In this document: positions 22,543 to 33,640 of the stretch, one piece after another
How the letters are laid out: every line of letters starts with the position of its first letter
Numbering within the stretch: position 1 is the stretch's first letter
From: Polytrichum commune
Lineage: Eukaryota; Streptophyta; Polytrichopsida; Polytrichales; Polytrichaceae
Assembly (NCBI GenBank): GCA_950295325.1
Contig: OX485803.1
Coordinates: 3,472,001-3,536,000 of the forward strand
Direction of reading: 5' to 3'
DNA length: 64,000 nucleotides
Notes under the pieces: model-generated
Told to the model about the DNA's origin: nothing
Database searches by the model: none
Seen by the model: the letters and a program-made list of their open reading frames with translations, nothing else
Translations under genes and position numbers: made by a program

Positions 22543-22625
22543 GACCCTGTGCGTTAACGCAGAGGGTCTGGCCTTGTAGTTTTTGGGGTGAGCGGCCACC
22601 CTAATCGTACAATATTTAAAGGTGC
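22543..22625 (+). promoter_or_regulatory. Candidate proximal promoter of the methyltransferase-like gene
   Basis: A third P1-type palindrome (GTGCGTTAACGC, in 22,543-22,568) is followed about 45 bp later by TATTTAAA (22,612-22,619). This repeats the palindrome-then-TATA layout of 21,967-22,072. It may be an alternative promoter driving a shorter 5' UTR before the ATG at 22,791. Confidence 0.4.
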
Positions 22626-22790
22626 AAATGGCTGTGTCTAGAATAATTTTTGTCATTCTTCGCTGTGTTCGTGGTATTCTGTTGTTATTGTTGTTACTAT
22701 TGCTGTTGTTTTTGTAATGTTATTGCTAATGTGTTGCTACTGGTTTTGAAATATTTATGAAATTTATTTCATTTGTTTTAGGACCAATCA

Positions 22791-25700
22791 ATGGATTTAG
22801 AAAGAACGACTCTTATTTTTACTGATGATTATTCTACAATGCATTCAATTCAAGATCGTCCATCTCAACAAGTTCATCATCATCAGGACATATCGTCAAA
22901 TCTTCATAATAAGAAAAAGAAGAAAATAAATGAATCTCTCGATGATTTTGACTCGGATGAAGATAATGATGGGGACAATAAAACTTATGAAGAGAAAGTG
23001 TGAGAGCTTATAAACAAACGAAAGGTCAATTCCATTTTCACAATTTCGTCAATCCGTGCTGGACCTAATGCTCGCTTGCATATACCCTTATGTCGCATGG
23101 TTCCTATGCCGATTGTGCGTCCTGCTTTGAAGGGTGACATTACTAAATTGGAGGCTGATTTTTTCAATGGTTATCGTGATGGTGACCGTGTATTTTATAT
23201 ATCGACCACCGATTCTAAGGGAAACTTTCAATTCGTGGATGATGAGGTTCGCACAGCTTGGAGCCCAAATCGGGCTAAAGCCAATGTCCTGTTTGAATCT
23301 CAATTGGATACAGATTTGTCATTGACGTCATACAAGAACAAGATGTTTTTTATATGGGATGGAAATCACAGATTTTTTGCTTGGAAAATTTATATTGACC
23401 GCGTATATACCGAAGATTTATGAACGTCATGTCTTTGTGGATTCTATCATTTTGACGCCCGAGCCTGACGACATTCCAAGTTTGTTGACTGCCCTGCATG
23501 ACATCAACAAGTAATGTTCTTTACCTATTTTTTTACACTTATTTCTAATTTATATTTTGTTTTCCAAATTATATCATCATGAATCTAATCAATTTAATGT
23601 TTCTTTTAGGTCAACCGAAAATTTTCACGTATCCACCAATTTGGTAATAGATTTGACAAAGATGCATTGCATTTCCCGAAATCGCCCCTCTCTGATTCTA
23701 CACTTGATGATTGGTAACAAAGTCTACATATTGGGCACAGTTGGAAAAAAAGGCTATCGAAGAGCTTCAATGTATTCTTTCATTTCCTCTTCAGTTACCT
23801 GCAGATGTGCGTACTCTCTCCGAGTATATCCAAACCTGGAAGTTTGCGGCTTTCAATTCAATCTTCTATCGTGAATTCCAAAGCGGAAAAGTTAAAAAAC
23901 ACAACGGTTGGGAAGAGCAACCTAATATCGATCTTGCTATAAAACGTGTATTATACAGGTACAACCTAATCTTTTTATTTTTTTTATTTTTTTTATTTCG
24001 TTTGTCAAATTGTCATGGAATATTAGAGTTACAATATTTTTGTATGTAGGTATTTTCGATATATTTTGATTCCACATAAATGCGTTATAGGGGAACCTCG
24101 TTTTTTCCCAAATTGGCGTGACACTGGTGCAAGAGATTCATGCATGTTCACTACTGAGATTTGTTTGGATTGGTCACTCCCACACTATGAGGATTGTGGT
24201 TGGTATCTTGATTGTCCTAAGGATGCATGTCCGTCAAGTGAGAAGACAATCCGTCAGATAAATGATGCTAAAAATGTGGATCCTCGTGATATTGCAATTT
24301 TGCAAGCACAAATTGTGTAGCTTAAATTAGAGAGCCAGAACCAAAAGAGACAAAACATCGTAAGAGGAAACATGTTCCTGAAACCAAAATAGAAGATCAA
24401 TCGGAAATTTCACAACATAAAGAATTGCTTGTTCTTTCCAATGATTTGGATAAGAATCCACTTGGAGGCGAAAGTTCAAAGTCTGGATGCGATGTATTGG
24501 AATTTCATTATTCCAGCATCTATGACGCTATTCATCGTGCACCAACGGATATTTTGAGAAAAAAATTATTCATACCGAAAAACTTTCTCACGCTCTCGTT
24601 TGCTCGATCTACTGCTGTCAAGATCAAGTCTGAAGGGGTGGATGTAGGCCCTCCTGAGTGGATCCAATGGCGGGAATTTATTGAAAACGTAAGTATTATT
24701 GTTTTGGTATTTTCTCTAATGTTCTTACTTTCATTTGGATTTTATTTTGTGTCTTATATTGTGATATGTTGTGGTATTTCAGTTCAATGACAATCGCGAA
24801 TTTCATGTCATGGGAAGTCCGACTCCCTTTGCCGTTGACTTGGTTTTTCTCCAATTTCCCGACGGTCTTGACTTCAACCTCTCCAATAGACCTGCTGAAA
24901 TTCCTCTTTGGAATAAATATGACAAAAACTGGATGGTTGCAACAATGTCCTTGTGCAAGTCCATCTTGTCTAATGATGGCGTCCTCATAGTATTTTCTGC
25001 TATCGATATGCAAACCAAAAAGGTTTTGAATTCAACCTTATACAACGGCAACATGAAAGTTCTTAGGAGTTTTATTTGCCTCAATTCGTACATGGTGTTC
25101 AAGGATCCGGAGTCTCCAACCTACACCGTAAGTATAATACATCACAATTGTTTCTATTTAATTATTTTGGTATTATTTGCATTGTATATAGTTTTAACAC
25201 AATTTACATTTTTTTTGTAGACTCCGGTATTTATGGCTCATGTCTTGGTAAGGGATTTTACTACCACAAAATTCACGAGACAACCAAACTCCACTTTTTT
25301 TGGCACTGGATTGAAAAGCAAAAACTTGCTTTTCAATTTTGTGGATGAAAAAAACATGCTTCTTCAAAAATCGGGAAGACCTTGGAGGGGGCCATATTAA
25401 AAATCGCCACGTTTTTTAACAAGATCTTATTGAATTGTTTACACCATCGAATGGACGCGTTGTTGATTTGACATGTTCCAATGGAGCTCCTATCCTAGCA
25501 ACACGCGCATGTGGCAGACATCTTCTTGCATTTGAGGGTGATAATGACATGTTTGAGCACATATTGAAACCGCTTTTGGAAAACGTTTTCAAAGAGGGGT
25601 CATCTAAGGAGAATATACAAGATCTCACAAAAGAAGATGATAACCTCTCCGATGAGGAGATGCTTGAATTTGAGTGTGAGTAAGTTTTAATACAATAAAT

Positions 25701-25980
25701 TTTTATTCAATTCATTCGTTTCATTCAATTCATTGGTTCATTTTTATTTCTTCACATTATTTACATGTTTCATCGATTCGATTTCAGGAATACGATTGGA
25801 AAGAGGACATGTCTCCCGTTTTGGGCACATAGACAATTCCTACGAAGTCCAAGCCGTAGCCCGCGTCTCCCATCATATGCCGAGAATGTTGCAATTGCAA
25901 TGTTGAATCTCGAAGATTCGGATCCAAATGAAGAATCTTGCTATAGTTCCAAAATCAATTCGCAATGCAAAGGTGCTTGA
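22791..25980 (+). pseudogene. ParB-like domain fused to beta-class amino-methyltransferase-like domain (six exons, broken)
   Basis: Exons 22791-23510, 23610-23958, 24050-24688, 24783-25127, 25221-25679 and 25788-25980 are bounded by GT-AG introns and keep phase, giving about 900 residues. Residues 1-75 are polar and acidic. About 95-240 resemble a ParB/sulfiredoxin fold, with FIWDGNHRFFAW matching the GxHR signature. Residues about 584-596 (FAVDLVFLQFPDG) sit where motif IV (DPPY) of N4/N6 DNA methyltransferases is expected, but lack it. SNDGVLIVF follows. About 762-775 (VVDLTCSNGAP) resembles the SAM-binding motif I. Motif IV before motif I is the beta-class order. Breaks seen are TGA at 23,001, a frameshift near 23,408, another near 23,740, TAG at 24,318, a shift near 24,350, and a shift plus stop near 25,396-25,419. 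ParB-methyltransferase fusions are known in phages and bacteria. The assignment here is by motif only. Confidence 0.6.
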
Positions 25981-26166
25981 ATATATATAGATGACGAGGC
26001 AAAAGATAGTTTCATGTCTAGTGCTACTACTGATGAATAAATTTTTGGACTTCATGTTGTTTATCCTTCTCAACCCTCTTATTACTAAACCCTAAAATCA
26101 TCATTTTTAAGGCCACAATTCCACGGTTATAGGATATTGGTGGCCCTATTACCAAAAATTTCATCT

Positions 26167-26223
26167 TCCTCACTGCTCATAAGTTACCGCTCATCGCTCA
26201 CCGCTCATAAGATAGCACTCCCC
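26167..26223 (-). repeat. Right terminal inverted repeat with 7-bp array
   Basis: Read on the minus strand from 26,208, the sequence gives ATGAGCG, GTGAGCG, ATGAGCG, GTAACTT, ATGAGCA and GTGAGGA. These are the same heptamer types as the left end, in a different order. The outer 15 bases match the left terminus at 11 positions. The array is shorter than on the left. Confidence 0.8.
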
Positions 26224-26233
26224 CACCATGGCT
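26224..26233 (+). repeat. Right target-site duplication
   Basis: CACCATGGCT, identical to 15,647-15,656 and directly abutting the right inverted terminus. Its perfection suggests the insertion is not ancient. Confidence 0.85.
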
Positions 26234-27127
26234 CCCTTGCCTTTGATAAAGAGACAAAAATGGGATATTTCATGCAAGAGTATTGACAATGATTATGCTT
26301 ATGCTTGCGCATTGCACAAGGTCCAAGTCGACTAAACTCATTGCCAAACTATTGCATGGGTAAGTAGTGTGAGATGTGTGACTCTCACAAGAGCATGTAC
26401 TATTGTTGAGAGATTTCAAAATCCCTCATTTTATAATCATTGTATGAGTTAGCAGTTCAAACCTCACATAGCTTAAAATAAACCCATGTTTGTCCTAATT
26501 CAACTTATATGAGACACCTAGATGATACAAAATCACATTTGAAGTCTTCCTTGAATGTTTCCCTAGGTTTTTTCTTATCCAAAATCTATACTACATAGAG
26601 AAACGATGCCAACCTCTAAGGCTGACGTGAAAGAGGAACGTTTCACCTCGATCATAGTTGTGAGCTTGTATGTGAAACCAAAGCGGATCGTCTACGATGC
26701 TAGGTACAACGTCTATGGAGTGAATAGAGAAAATGAAATTTCCTAGCAATAATTTTGACCAACATTTGTACCTCCAACTTACATGGCTTGGCTGCCACGA
26801 ATCCTTGGCCATGAAGTGGTCTTTTGCAGTTCAGCCCGATTGAGACACATGACCCACCTCGAGTGACTTTACATAGCCTACATTGTATACAAATGACACC
26901 TTTCATTGAAAGGTCTCAAAGCCAAAAGTTGGCGCCTCCCTTTCACATACAAAAGTAGTACCTAACCTATCTCACACTAAGTCGTCAACAACTTTCTGTT
27001 GTAGGCCGTAGTCTATTTGTCACGGCCTTATTGGGTCTAAGGTGATCTCGGTTCAGTTGCTTATCCACTCTGACATTCAACCGATTTCATTTTTCACAAG
27101 TTTCGGTGATCCTTTCCCATAGTATCT
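26234..27127. other. No gene recognised
   Basis: AT-rich flank of the large element. The overlapping minus-strand frames around 26,591-26,906 have no recognisable domain. I see no inverted-repeat unit with clear limits. Confidence 0.4.
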
Positions 27128-27212
27128 TAGAACAAGCCCAGTCATTCCCGGATCTGCATCCGGGAACGAAAAGCGGTCTCCGTCCCAAATGCAAAACTGC
27201 CACTCATCATGC
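27128..27212 (-). repeat. MITE terminal region, copy 2
   Basis: Inverted homologue of 14,569-14,672, with AAGCCCAGTCATTCCCGGAT, GCATCCGGGAACGAAAAGCGG and GCAAAACTGCCACTCATCA. Only this terminal block is shared. Confidence 0.45.
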
Positions 27213-27599
27213 ATTGCCTTCAATACTCACACTTTACTTATTTTAAAAAAAATAATCAATATTTTTTTTCAAAGTCATGAACTTCAACCAGTTAATTCTC
27301 AAACTCGTTTGGTTTAGATGTGATGGGTAAGTTTCTTGAAGTCTAAAACCTCATCCGGTTCATCTATGACTAGCTCTTACTAGAGAAAAGAAGTAGGTCA
27401 AAGGTTTATATAATTTTTGTCTTTTATATATATATATTCCTCCTTACATGTCTCTCATATATGCAAGGAGGTTCAGCAAGTTGTATGTACTTTTCATATG
27501 TCTTCATATACCAACATGAGTAAGAGCTTATCATGTATTGCATGGCATATGAGAAAAGTGCATATGCAGGATGAGTGGGCTCGCTCTTACTACACAAAT

Positions 27600-28690
27600 G
27601 TATTTAGAGTAGACATGCCCATTTCCAATACCCCCCAATCTTATTATATAGAGTCCCCCTACAGTTGTGAAGTTCCAAACATGTAGCCGTCAATTTCTAA
27701 CATGTTGGAAAAAGTCACGAAGAATCACACATTGGGCGCGATGTAAAAAGTAAGTTAAGGTCGAGGCATCTATAATTGATCAAATAAGAGAGTTTGCATC
27801 TATTTAGGAGGAGTAACAACAAGGAATTCTTTTTCTTGTGAAGAGGAACAAATTCTAAGGAGAAGGCAAAAAATACTTTTCTCTTTCATGAATAAAAAAA
27901 ATTGCTAAAAATTTCAAAGCGGTAAAGTTATGCTAACACGAAGTCAATCTATAGGTTAGCCCATTACCGCTTATCTAAATGCTAATGATTGGATATGACA
28001 GTTGCCAAAACTCTTATGAGGGTAATCAATCACATGCCACCATCACATATGCCTTAACTCCATTAGCCTAAAATATAGTTCTCGTCCATGTCGGCATTAC
28101 ATGACCCTAGTGAGCGGTTTAAGGGAACTTGTAAACTATGGATGCCTTGATGTCAAAAGGGCACGGATTTGGGTTCCCTTGAAAAGAGCACTAATTGTAC
28201 TCAAGTTTTTGTCTCCCGATTATCGGAAATAAGTTGACCTATGCTATGAATGTGGGTTGGGAGAGAATCTTGCCTTTGAAAATTTATGGTAATTTCAAAA
28301 CTTGGAAATAAATTGTGAATTTTCTTGTTAAACGTTATGATATTAATTTCCAAACTTGCAAAAATCCACCCCAATCTCACACATGTACTACACTTATGCA
28401 AAATTGCTTAAGGCATCAAAAAGAGGCCCGTCTACTCTAGTGTACCAATCCTATTTTTCTTGTTCAATACTGCTTGTAAACCACCTGTGTAGTGTCACCA
28501 ACACTAAATGTAATCCTAACATTATTTGTCATTCTTTGAAAAAAACAAATTGGGCATTATAGAGTTACAATGTTGTAAATACTTTCACTTACTAAGTGAT
28601 TCTTCATCTAAATTTTAATCATCCATCTCAATATTCCATTACAAGAATGCTAGGACGCAAAATTTACCAGACTTTGTTTCAATAATTGGC
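27600..28690 (+). repeat. Dispersed repeat R2, copy 1
   Basis: It matches 40,950-42,125 in inverted orientation in several blocks: CAATCTTA.TA.ATAGA.TCCCC, GTTGTGAAGTTC, GGATTTGGG..CCTTGAAAAGAG, CAAGTTTTTGT, GGGTTGGGAGAGAATCT, GTAGTGTCAC.AACAC and CTTACTAAGTG. Copy 2 has an extra block of about 600 bp. A 3' end of a frame at 27,417-27,686 is shared but has no recognisable domain. It may be a gene or retroelement fragment duplicated in inverse. Confidence 0.55.
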
Positions 28691-28826
28691 ATGGATTTCA
28701 ACCAATTTTCAATCATCCATGATAGTATTTGTAAAATTCTTCACAAGAAGTGTCATTAGAAAAGTTACCTCACTAACATAAAATATCATAGGACACTAAA
28801 TACTATATTTAGTATTGTCTGACGCA

Positions 28827-28960
28827 GAGGGAAACTAAGACACGAGCAATGAGCACTACGCACTAAGCAGTAACTTATGAGGGGTGAGTGGTATCTTGTG
28901 AGCGGTGAGCTCAAAATAATGGAATCCTCGTGGTTATAGGGTTTATAATTTAAAATATAC
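28827..28960 (+). mobile_element. Terminal fragment of a related MULE (element 3)
   Basis: It starts GAGGGAAACTAAGACACG and continues in heptamers (ACGAGCA, ATGAGCA, CTACGCA, CTAAGCA, GTAACTT, ATGAGGG, GTGAGTG, GTATCTT, GTGAGCG). It is followed by CGTGGTTATAGGGTTTATAA, which matches the subterminal GGGTTTAGGGTTTA of the large element. No transposase follows, so this is a solo or heavily deleted end. Confidence 0.7.
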
Positions 28961-30704
28961 ACTTGTTTTGACAATTATGTTATAAGATATGAACATCGGA
29001 GACACCATATCCCAACCCCATAAATAAAATTGCTTGAGCTTAAAATTACAAAAACAAAAAAATCGTGCACACAAAATTTTGCAAGCTTACACACAATGAC
29101 AATTATCAAACCATTTTGACAACAAATCCAACAACACAAACTCCATCCAAAAACAAGTTGCAAATCCTAGTCTACGATGAGGTGTTCCGCAATTCCCTAC
29201 AAACCCTGGGCATACTGGGCATGACCAACATCTAGCAAGATAGAATTAACTTAGCAGGAAAACAAACCAAACACAATAGTATGACGTCTCAAGTTTTCAC
29301 ACAAACTAGAGGATATTACATCTAGAACATTGTATTTATCCATTTCCATTCCATATTCAATGCTAAATTAGACTTAACAATTTCCCCAGTACCTCATCTT
29401 TTCACCCACCCTATCTTAATTATACCTACACATAACATAATTCTTCAACCCTTTCTTAGAACTAAGAATATTGTAAGTTTCAGCTCTAAGGAGTAAGAAT
29501 AACCCTACCTATTTTCCCAAGTGACTTCTAATATTAGAATCACCTAGCCCGAGTTGTTTGTTGTTGAACTCCACCTTGGATGAAATATAAATGATATTTC
29601 AAGTAGAACCACTTATTTTTCTACCTAGAGATATAAAGCACATATTGGCCGCATATTGGTGAATTTAGGGCATGTGTATTTTAGGATATTGGAAATGAAA
29701 ACATGGTAGGGCTTATCATACATTGAAACAATAACCATAATGGCTTCCTATTATGGGTACGAAATGGCTTTGACACCAACGACATACTACCCGTCCATGA
29801 TTCTTGTGTTGTCCAATGTATTATATGTGATTACCACAAGATTACATGAGGGCATCCCAACATGTTGATGTAATGTCAAGGCATGTGTTAGGAGGGCATG
29901 TCTGATATGGATCTTTTGTAAATTGGTAGATTAATGGAATAGGTACATACATTCATGATCAACCATTGGAACAATGGCTTCACCCTCACTGCAAGTCACC
30001 ATATTGCAAGAAGAAAAACAAAATTATGCTCATACAACATAAAAATGAAAAATGTTTAAATGAGATTTCAAGTCGTGATAGACATGAATGTCAATACTAT
30101 GAGCAGACGGGTATGTGGTATGGAGAGTGTGTAAGTATTGTCAATGAGAACAAATGCTTAAGAAGATGATAAACACCACAAGTATTCAAGTCACGTAACA
30201 TAATTCACCTCCAATCACTATAAAGGACAAAAAGAATAAAATACAAGACAAGATGGAAGGACTTATGGAACAAATAGTTAGCAATTCTTCCAGTTTAATT
30301 GCATCTTTCCAGACAATAACAAAATTAATGAAATATATGGTCCCTTACAAATGAACTCTTACCAATCTACATATTTACTCACTTTTTTTGAGATTACGCT
30401 TTCAACCACCCCATATACCTCTCCTATAGTACATAAGGTATTTCAAGTCCCAAGCCTTTGTAATGACATTGCAACTCTAGTCATATGTGTCTCTCTCATA
30501 TGTGTATTCCTTGTCTACAAATATGAACCTACCTCCCACAAAAAAATTAAATGTGTTATGACATACACGAGTTCTTTGCTTGACCATTTTTCCATGTAAG
30601 AACCTAATAATAACCTATCGGTGGATCCTACATTTCTCTCAAATGCCCACACTCTATGATCACTCATCTTCATATTTCAAAACAAATGCTCAAACTCATG
30701 GTAT
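28961..30704. other. No gene recognised
   Basis: AT-rich sequence with only short, motif-free frames (for example 28,975-29,163 minus, 29,966-30,169 plus). No repeat with clear borders was seen. Confidence 0.4.
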
Positions 30705-31110
30705 TTTCCCATTCTCCATTGAGTGCCATTGCTTGCATATCAAGCATATGTTACACAATCATGTGCAAACACCAATATAAATCCAATGCAACAAGAATCC
30801 TTCCTCTTCTCTCAAGATGATCCAGTATGCTCTCTTTTTCTTCCTCACCAATGTAAAACTCAAAAAGAGAGTGAAAAGACAGAGAATGAAGATATGTGAC
30901 TAGTGAGGTAGGTCTACCCCTCATATCCCACTGATAAAATTTGCAATGGTCCCTCAACGTGGTTCATTCTCACTTCACACTATGTTTGAGGGCCCGTCAC
31001 TGCCCACAATGGCTTTCCCCAACACCCATGGTACAGCCTTTGCATGATAGTCAATGGCCCTCACCATTTCATGGTCATGGCCCTTGGCTCATGTGTGAAG
31101 TGACCCTTAG
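30705..31110 (+). repeat. Composite dispersed repeat A, copy 2
   Basis: Direct homologue of 9365-9785, ending GTGAAGTGACCCTTAG. The order of blocks is the same. Immediately downstream, after about 30 bp, comes an element of family C, as in copy 1, but here in the opposite orientation. Confidence 0.6.
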
Positions 31111-31139
31111 TCTCCCCTAGTACCACCCATGTTAGGATC

Positions 31140-31656
31140 AAGTGGAGAGGGGGCTTAAGTGTCACCCCACACACGAGATTGAGAGCCCGTGACCATTGCA
31201 CTTCAAGCACTCTCATTGGTGGAAAAGGTGGAGCCAGTCCAAGTTCGCTTCACACCACGCTTGAGGGACCAACGGAGTAGTGAGTGCAAGAGGGATGTAA
31301 AGTCTACATGGATTCGTACATGGCATCAAATGGATCATGTTTCATGGTCACTTGGACTATTTTTTGAAAAGCACCTCTTGAAGGTAGGCCTAACACAAAA
31401 CTGGGAGCCCATGGCACTCCGAACGCTCACCACCATTGGTTTATTCCATTTTATCATGTGTGACGACCCGCATGAATAGGAATTCATTGAAATAACATTG
31501 GTTGAGGGCCCGGTCACATATGACTTCACACTACACTCGAGGATCTGTGACAACACTACATGATTTTGGAGGTGTCTTGGGACGGCCTTTGGACACTTTC
31601 TCTTGGGCTCTCACAATTTCATGGTCACGGCTCTTGGCTCGTCTGTGAAGTGGCCC
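31140..31656 (+). repeat. Dispersed inverted-repeat element C, copy 2
   Basis: It begins near CACCCCACACACGAGATTGAG and ends GGCTCGTCTGTGAAGTGGCCC, directly followed by TAA and the 538-bp element. Internal blocks (GCACTTCAAGCACTCTCATT, GGATGTAAAGTCTACATG, GGATCATGTTTCATGGTCAC) are shared with 43,455-43,949 and, inverted, with 9806-10,385. Non-coding. Confidence 0.55.
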
Positions 31657-31659
31657 TAA

Positions 31660-32197
31660 GGGCCGCTTTACACCTAGAGGCCAGGCCAATTCCCCTTGAG
31701 GCCGATTGCATGAAATTTCAGCCCCTTTTGAGTTGGAGGTTGGCCTCAACTACACATTATAATAAGATTATAATGGGGGCCAATTTTTCCATATGTAAAG
31801 GCCTTAGAGCCAAGAAGCTAGGCCAATTCAACAAATCTAACATAATCTGACGGATCTAGCATAATCTAGCATAGAGCCATTCATATTTCCACATAATCCA
31901 ATGAATATAGTTTGCTGAAAAAAATCATATTTTATTTAAAAAAAGGTTTTTTCTATTGAAATGTGACATTGGCCCCGAGGCCAAGAATTGACCCTCCATT
32001 TTGGCTGCACCCAATTCAACGAGCTTGGGCCATGTCATACCATGAATTTTTTGATTAAAAAATTCATACGACCAAACCGGCCCAGCCTCTAGATGTACAG
32101 GGGTTGGAGCCGATTTTAACCTTTTGGCCAATCACAAGTGAGGATTTTAAGCCTCTTACACAACGAATTGGCTTGGCCTCTAGGTGTAAAGCGGCCC
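31660..32197. mobile_element. 538-bp PIF/Harbinger-like MITE (TAA duplication), copy 1
   Basis: The inverted ends are GGGCCGCTTTACACCTAGAG and its complement, about 34 bp with two mismatches. TAA flanks both sides (31,657-31,659 and 32,198-32,200). A 3-bp TAA duplication and GGGCC-type ends fit PIF/Harbinger. The interior is non-coding and matches 43,953-44,468 in opposite orientation. Confidence 0.75.
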
Positions 32198-32224
32198 TAA
32201 GTCTGTGAAACATTCGCATGTGTG

Positions 32225-32780
32225 ATATATATATATATGATGATGATGATGCCGAGACGTGACTGGAAGAGACATGAGCAGTCATTGAAGGGACGGAAAG
32301 GAAAGGAAAGGAAAGGGGAGGGGAAGGGGAAGGGGAGCAAGGGGGGACTCATTTGCCCTACCACGAAATCGATCGAAGATTGCGATGCCAAGATTTTCTG
32401 TATCTCGTAAAGGCTTTTGTGCGACCTTTCCCATGTGACACGCCCACGATTTTGTAGAGGGAGCGAGGTAGAAAGGTCCATAAAGCGGGCAAAAAGACAA
32501 CCGGTACAAAGTGGGCAGGGCCACACTCCCCACCTAAAATAGACATCCTTGGAAACTTGGACTAATAAGTAAGTTATATAGAATAGCTAGCAGCAATATC
32601 GTTTTGAAAGGTTTTTTTTAAAAAAAATTCTATTCATTTTACTTTACTTTACTTTACTTTACTTTCAAAAATCAAGCTCGTCAGATGGTGGGCCGCATGA
32701 TAATATTCACCTTTTTTAATTTTTTTTTCTTCCCTTCCCTTCCCTTCCCGCAGAGGGCGGGCAGGTGGTCGGGCGGGCGG
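32225..32780. repeat. Low-complexity cluster
   Basis: It contains (AT)n and (GAT)n near 32,228-32,252, (GGAAA)n at about 32,296-32,318, a GGGGA-rich block to 32,345, (TTTAC)n at 32,638-32,665, (TTCCC)n near 32,731-32,750 and GGGCGGGC near 32,757-32,782. No credible coding frame crosses them. Confidence 0.8.
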
Positions 32781-32849
32781 GCTTATCGACCTATGACATT
32801 CCTTCCCCGTTAGGCCTCTTCCAGAACTGTTGACTTTGTGGGGCCTCAC

Positions 32850-33640
32850 AGCACAGGACCTCCAAAAAGCCCCTTTCCAAGTTTGGTTCCATTTTGTACG
32901 AGTATTTTAAACCTACAAAAAGTAAGGACGTGGTGATGAAGTAATCAAGTTGACGTTCATGATTGCATGTATAAGTTAAAGTACACTGCTGTATAATAAG
33001 ACTGCGAGACGGAGTGAGTACAACAATCAATGTTACTTTCCACTTGGAATTACGCAAACACTGTAATTGGTTTACTGCCTGTGCATCTCCATTTTCACCC
33101 CGGCAAAAAAGGGTCAAATGAGTTGTCTGCACAACATCGATCCTTAACATAGTTTTTTTTACTAGGTGAAAAAAATTCCATCAGTCATAAAAAGATGTAG
33201 GGAATGTGTCACTCCGAAATGTCATGTTCGTTGAAGTTAGTGCAGTGTTGTTTGGGGGACGATATATTGGCTGAGAAAAAGGAAGATTATGAGTCCAATC
33301 CAAGAGAGACTTTCCCTTGGATGGGGCTCAGAAAAATATCAAAGTACAGACACATCAACTTCCGGTGGCTGAAATTGCTCCAATCAAAACCGAGCCTGGC
33401 CGACGAGCTCATGACTCGACGAACTGCATGTGAATGCTCCCCTCCCATAAATAAATAAGATCTTTATTCTAAACTTAGACATATAGGAAGGAAGTTGTTG
33501 AAGTGGCAGGTCAAGTGGAGGTTGGGATGCATGGGACCGACCTTTATTGCACTGTAAATACTCAAGCAGGTAGAGTACACTATTTTGTGTAGTATCTGTA
33601 CTATTTGGACTAATTAGGGTACTATTCTGTCGAATTAGAG
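32850..33640. other. No gene recognised
   Basis: The plus frame at 33,204-33,458 and the minus frame at 32,791-33,150 have no motif I recognise and are probably chance. Confidence 0.35.

Larger units (their letters stand above)
15657..26223. mobile_element. 10.6-kb two-gene Mutator-like element carrying palindrome arrays
   Basis: The unit starts GAGGGAAGCTATCTTATGAG. Its right end, read inversely, starts GGGGAGTGCTATCTTATGAG. CACCATGGCT occurs immediately outside both ends, a perfect 10-bp target duplication; 9-11 bp is typical of Mutator-like elements. Inside, in order, are a 3' tail duplication, a minus-strand transposase with SWIM finger, a small plus-strand frame, two palindrome arrays, and a plus-strand ParB/methyltransferase-like gene. 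The two main genes are divergent, with the arrays in the shared intergenic space. Related ends occur at 28,827 and 38,520. Known MULEs can carry extra genes (for example ULP1-type proteases). A ParB/methyltransferase-like passenger is not one I know. Both genes are broken, so movement now would need help in trans. Confidence 0.85.

Noticed and set aside
21310-22656. Minus-strand open frames with repeated peptide units across both arrays
   Set aside because: Unit lengths keep one frame open by chance. The peptides only translate the palindromes and spacers, with no start context or splice support.
14569-27212. The inverted pair 14,569/27,128 as outer ends of a larger element around the MULE
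   Set aside because: The GCTCTTA termini face inward, towards the MULE, rather than outward, so they cannot be the ends of a unit spanning it.
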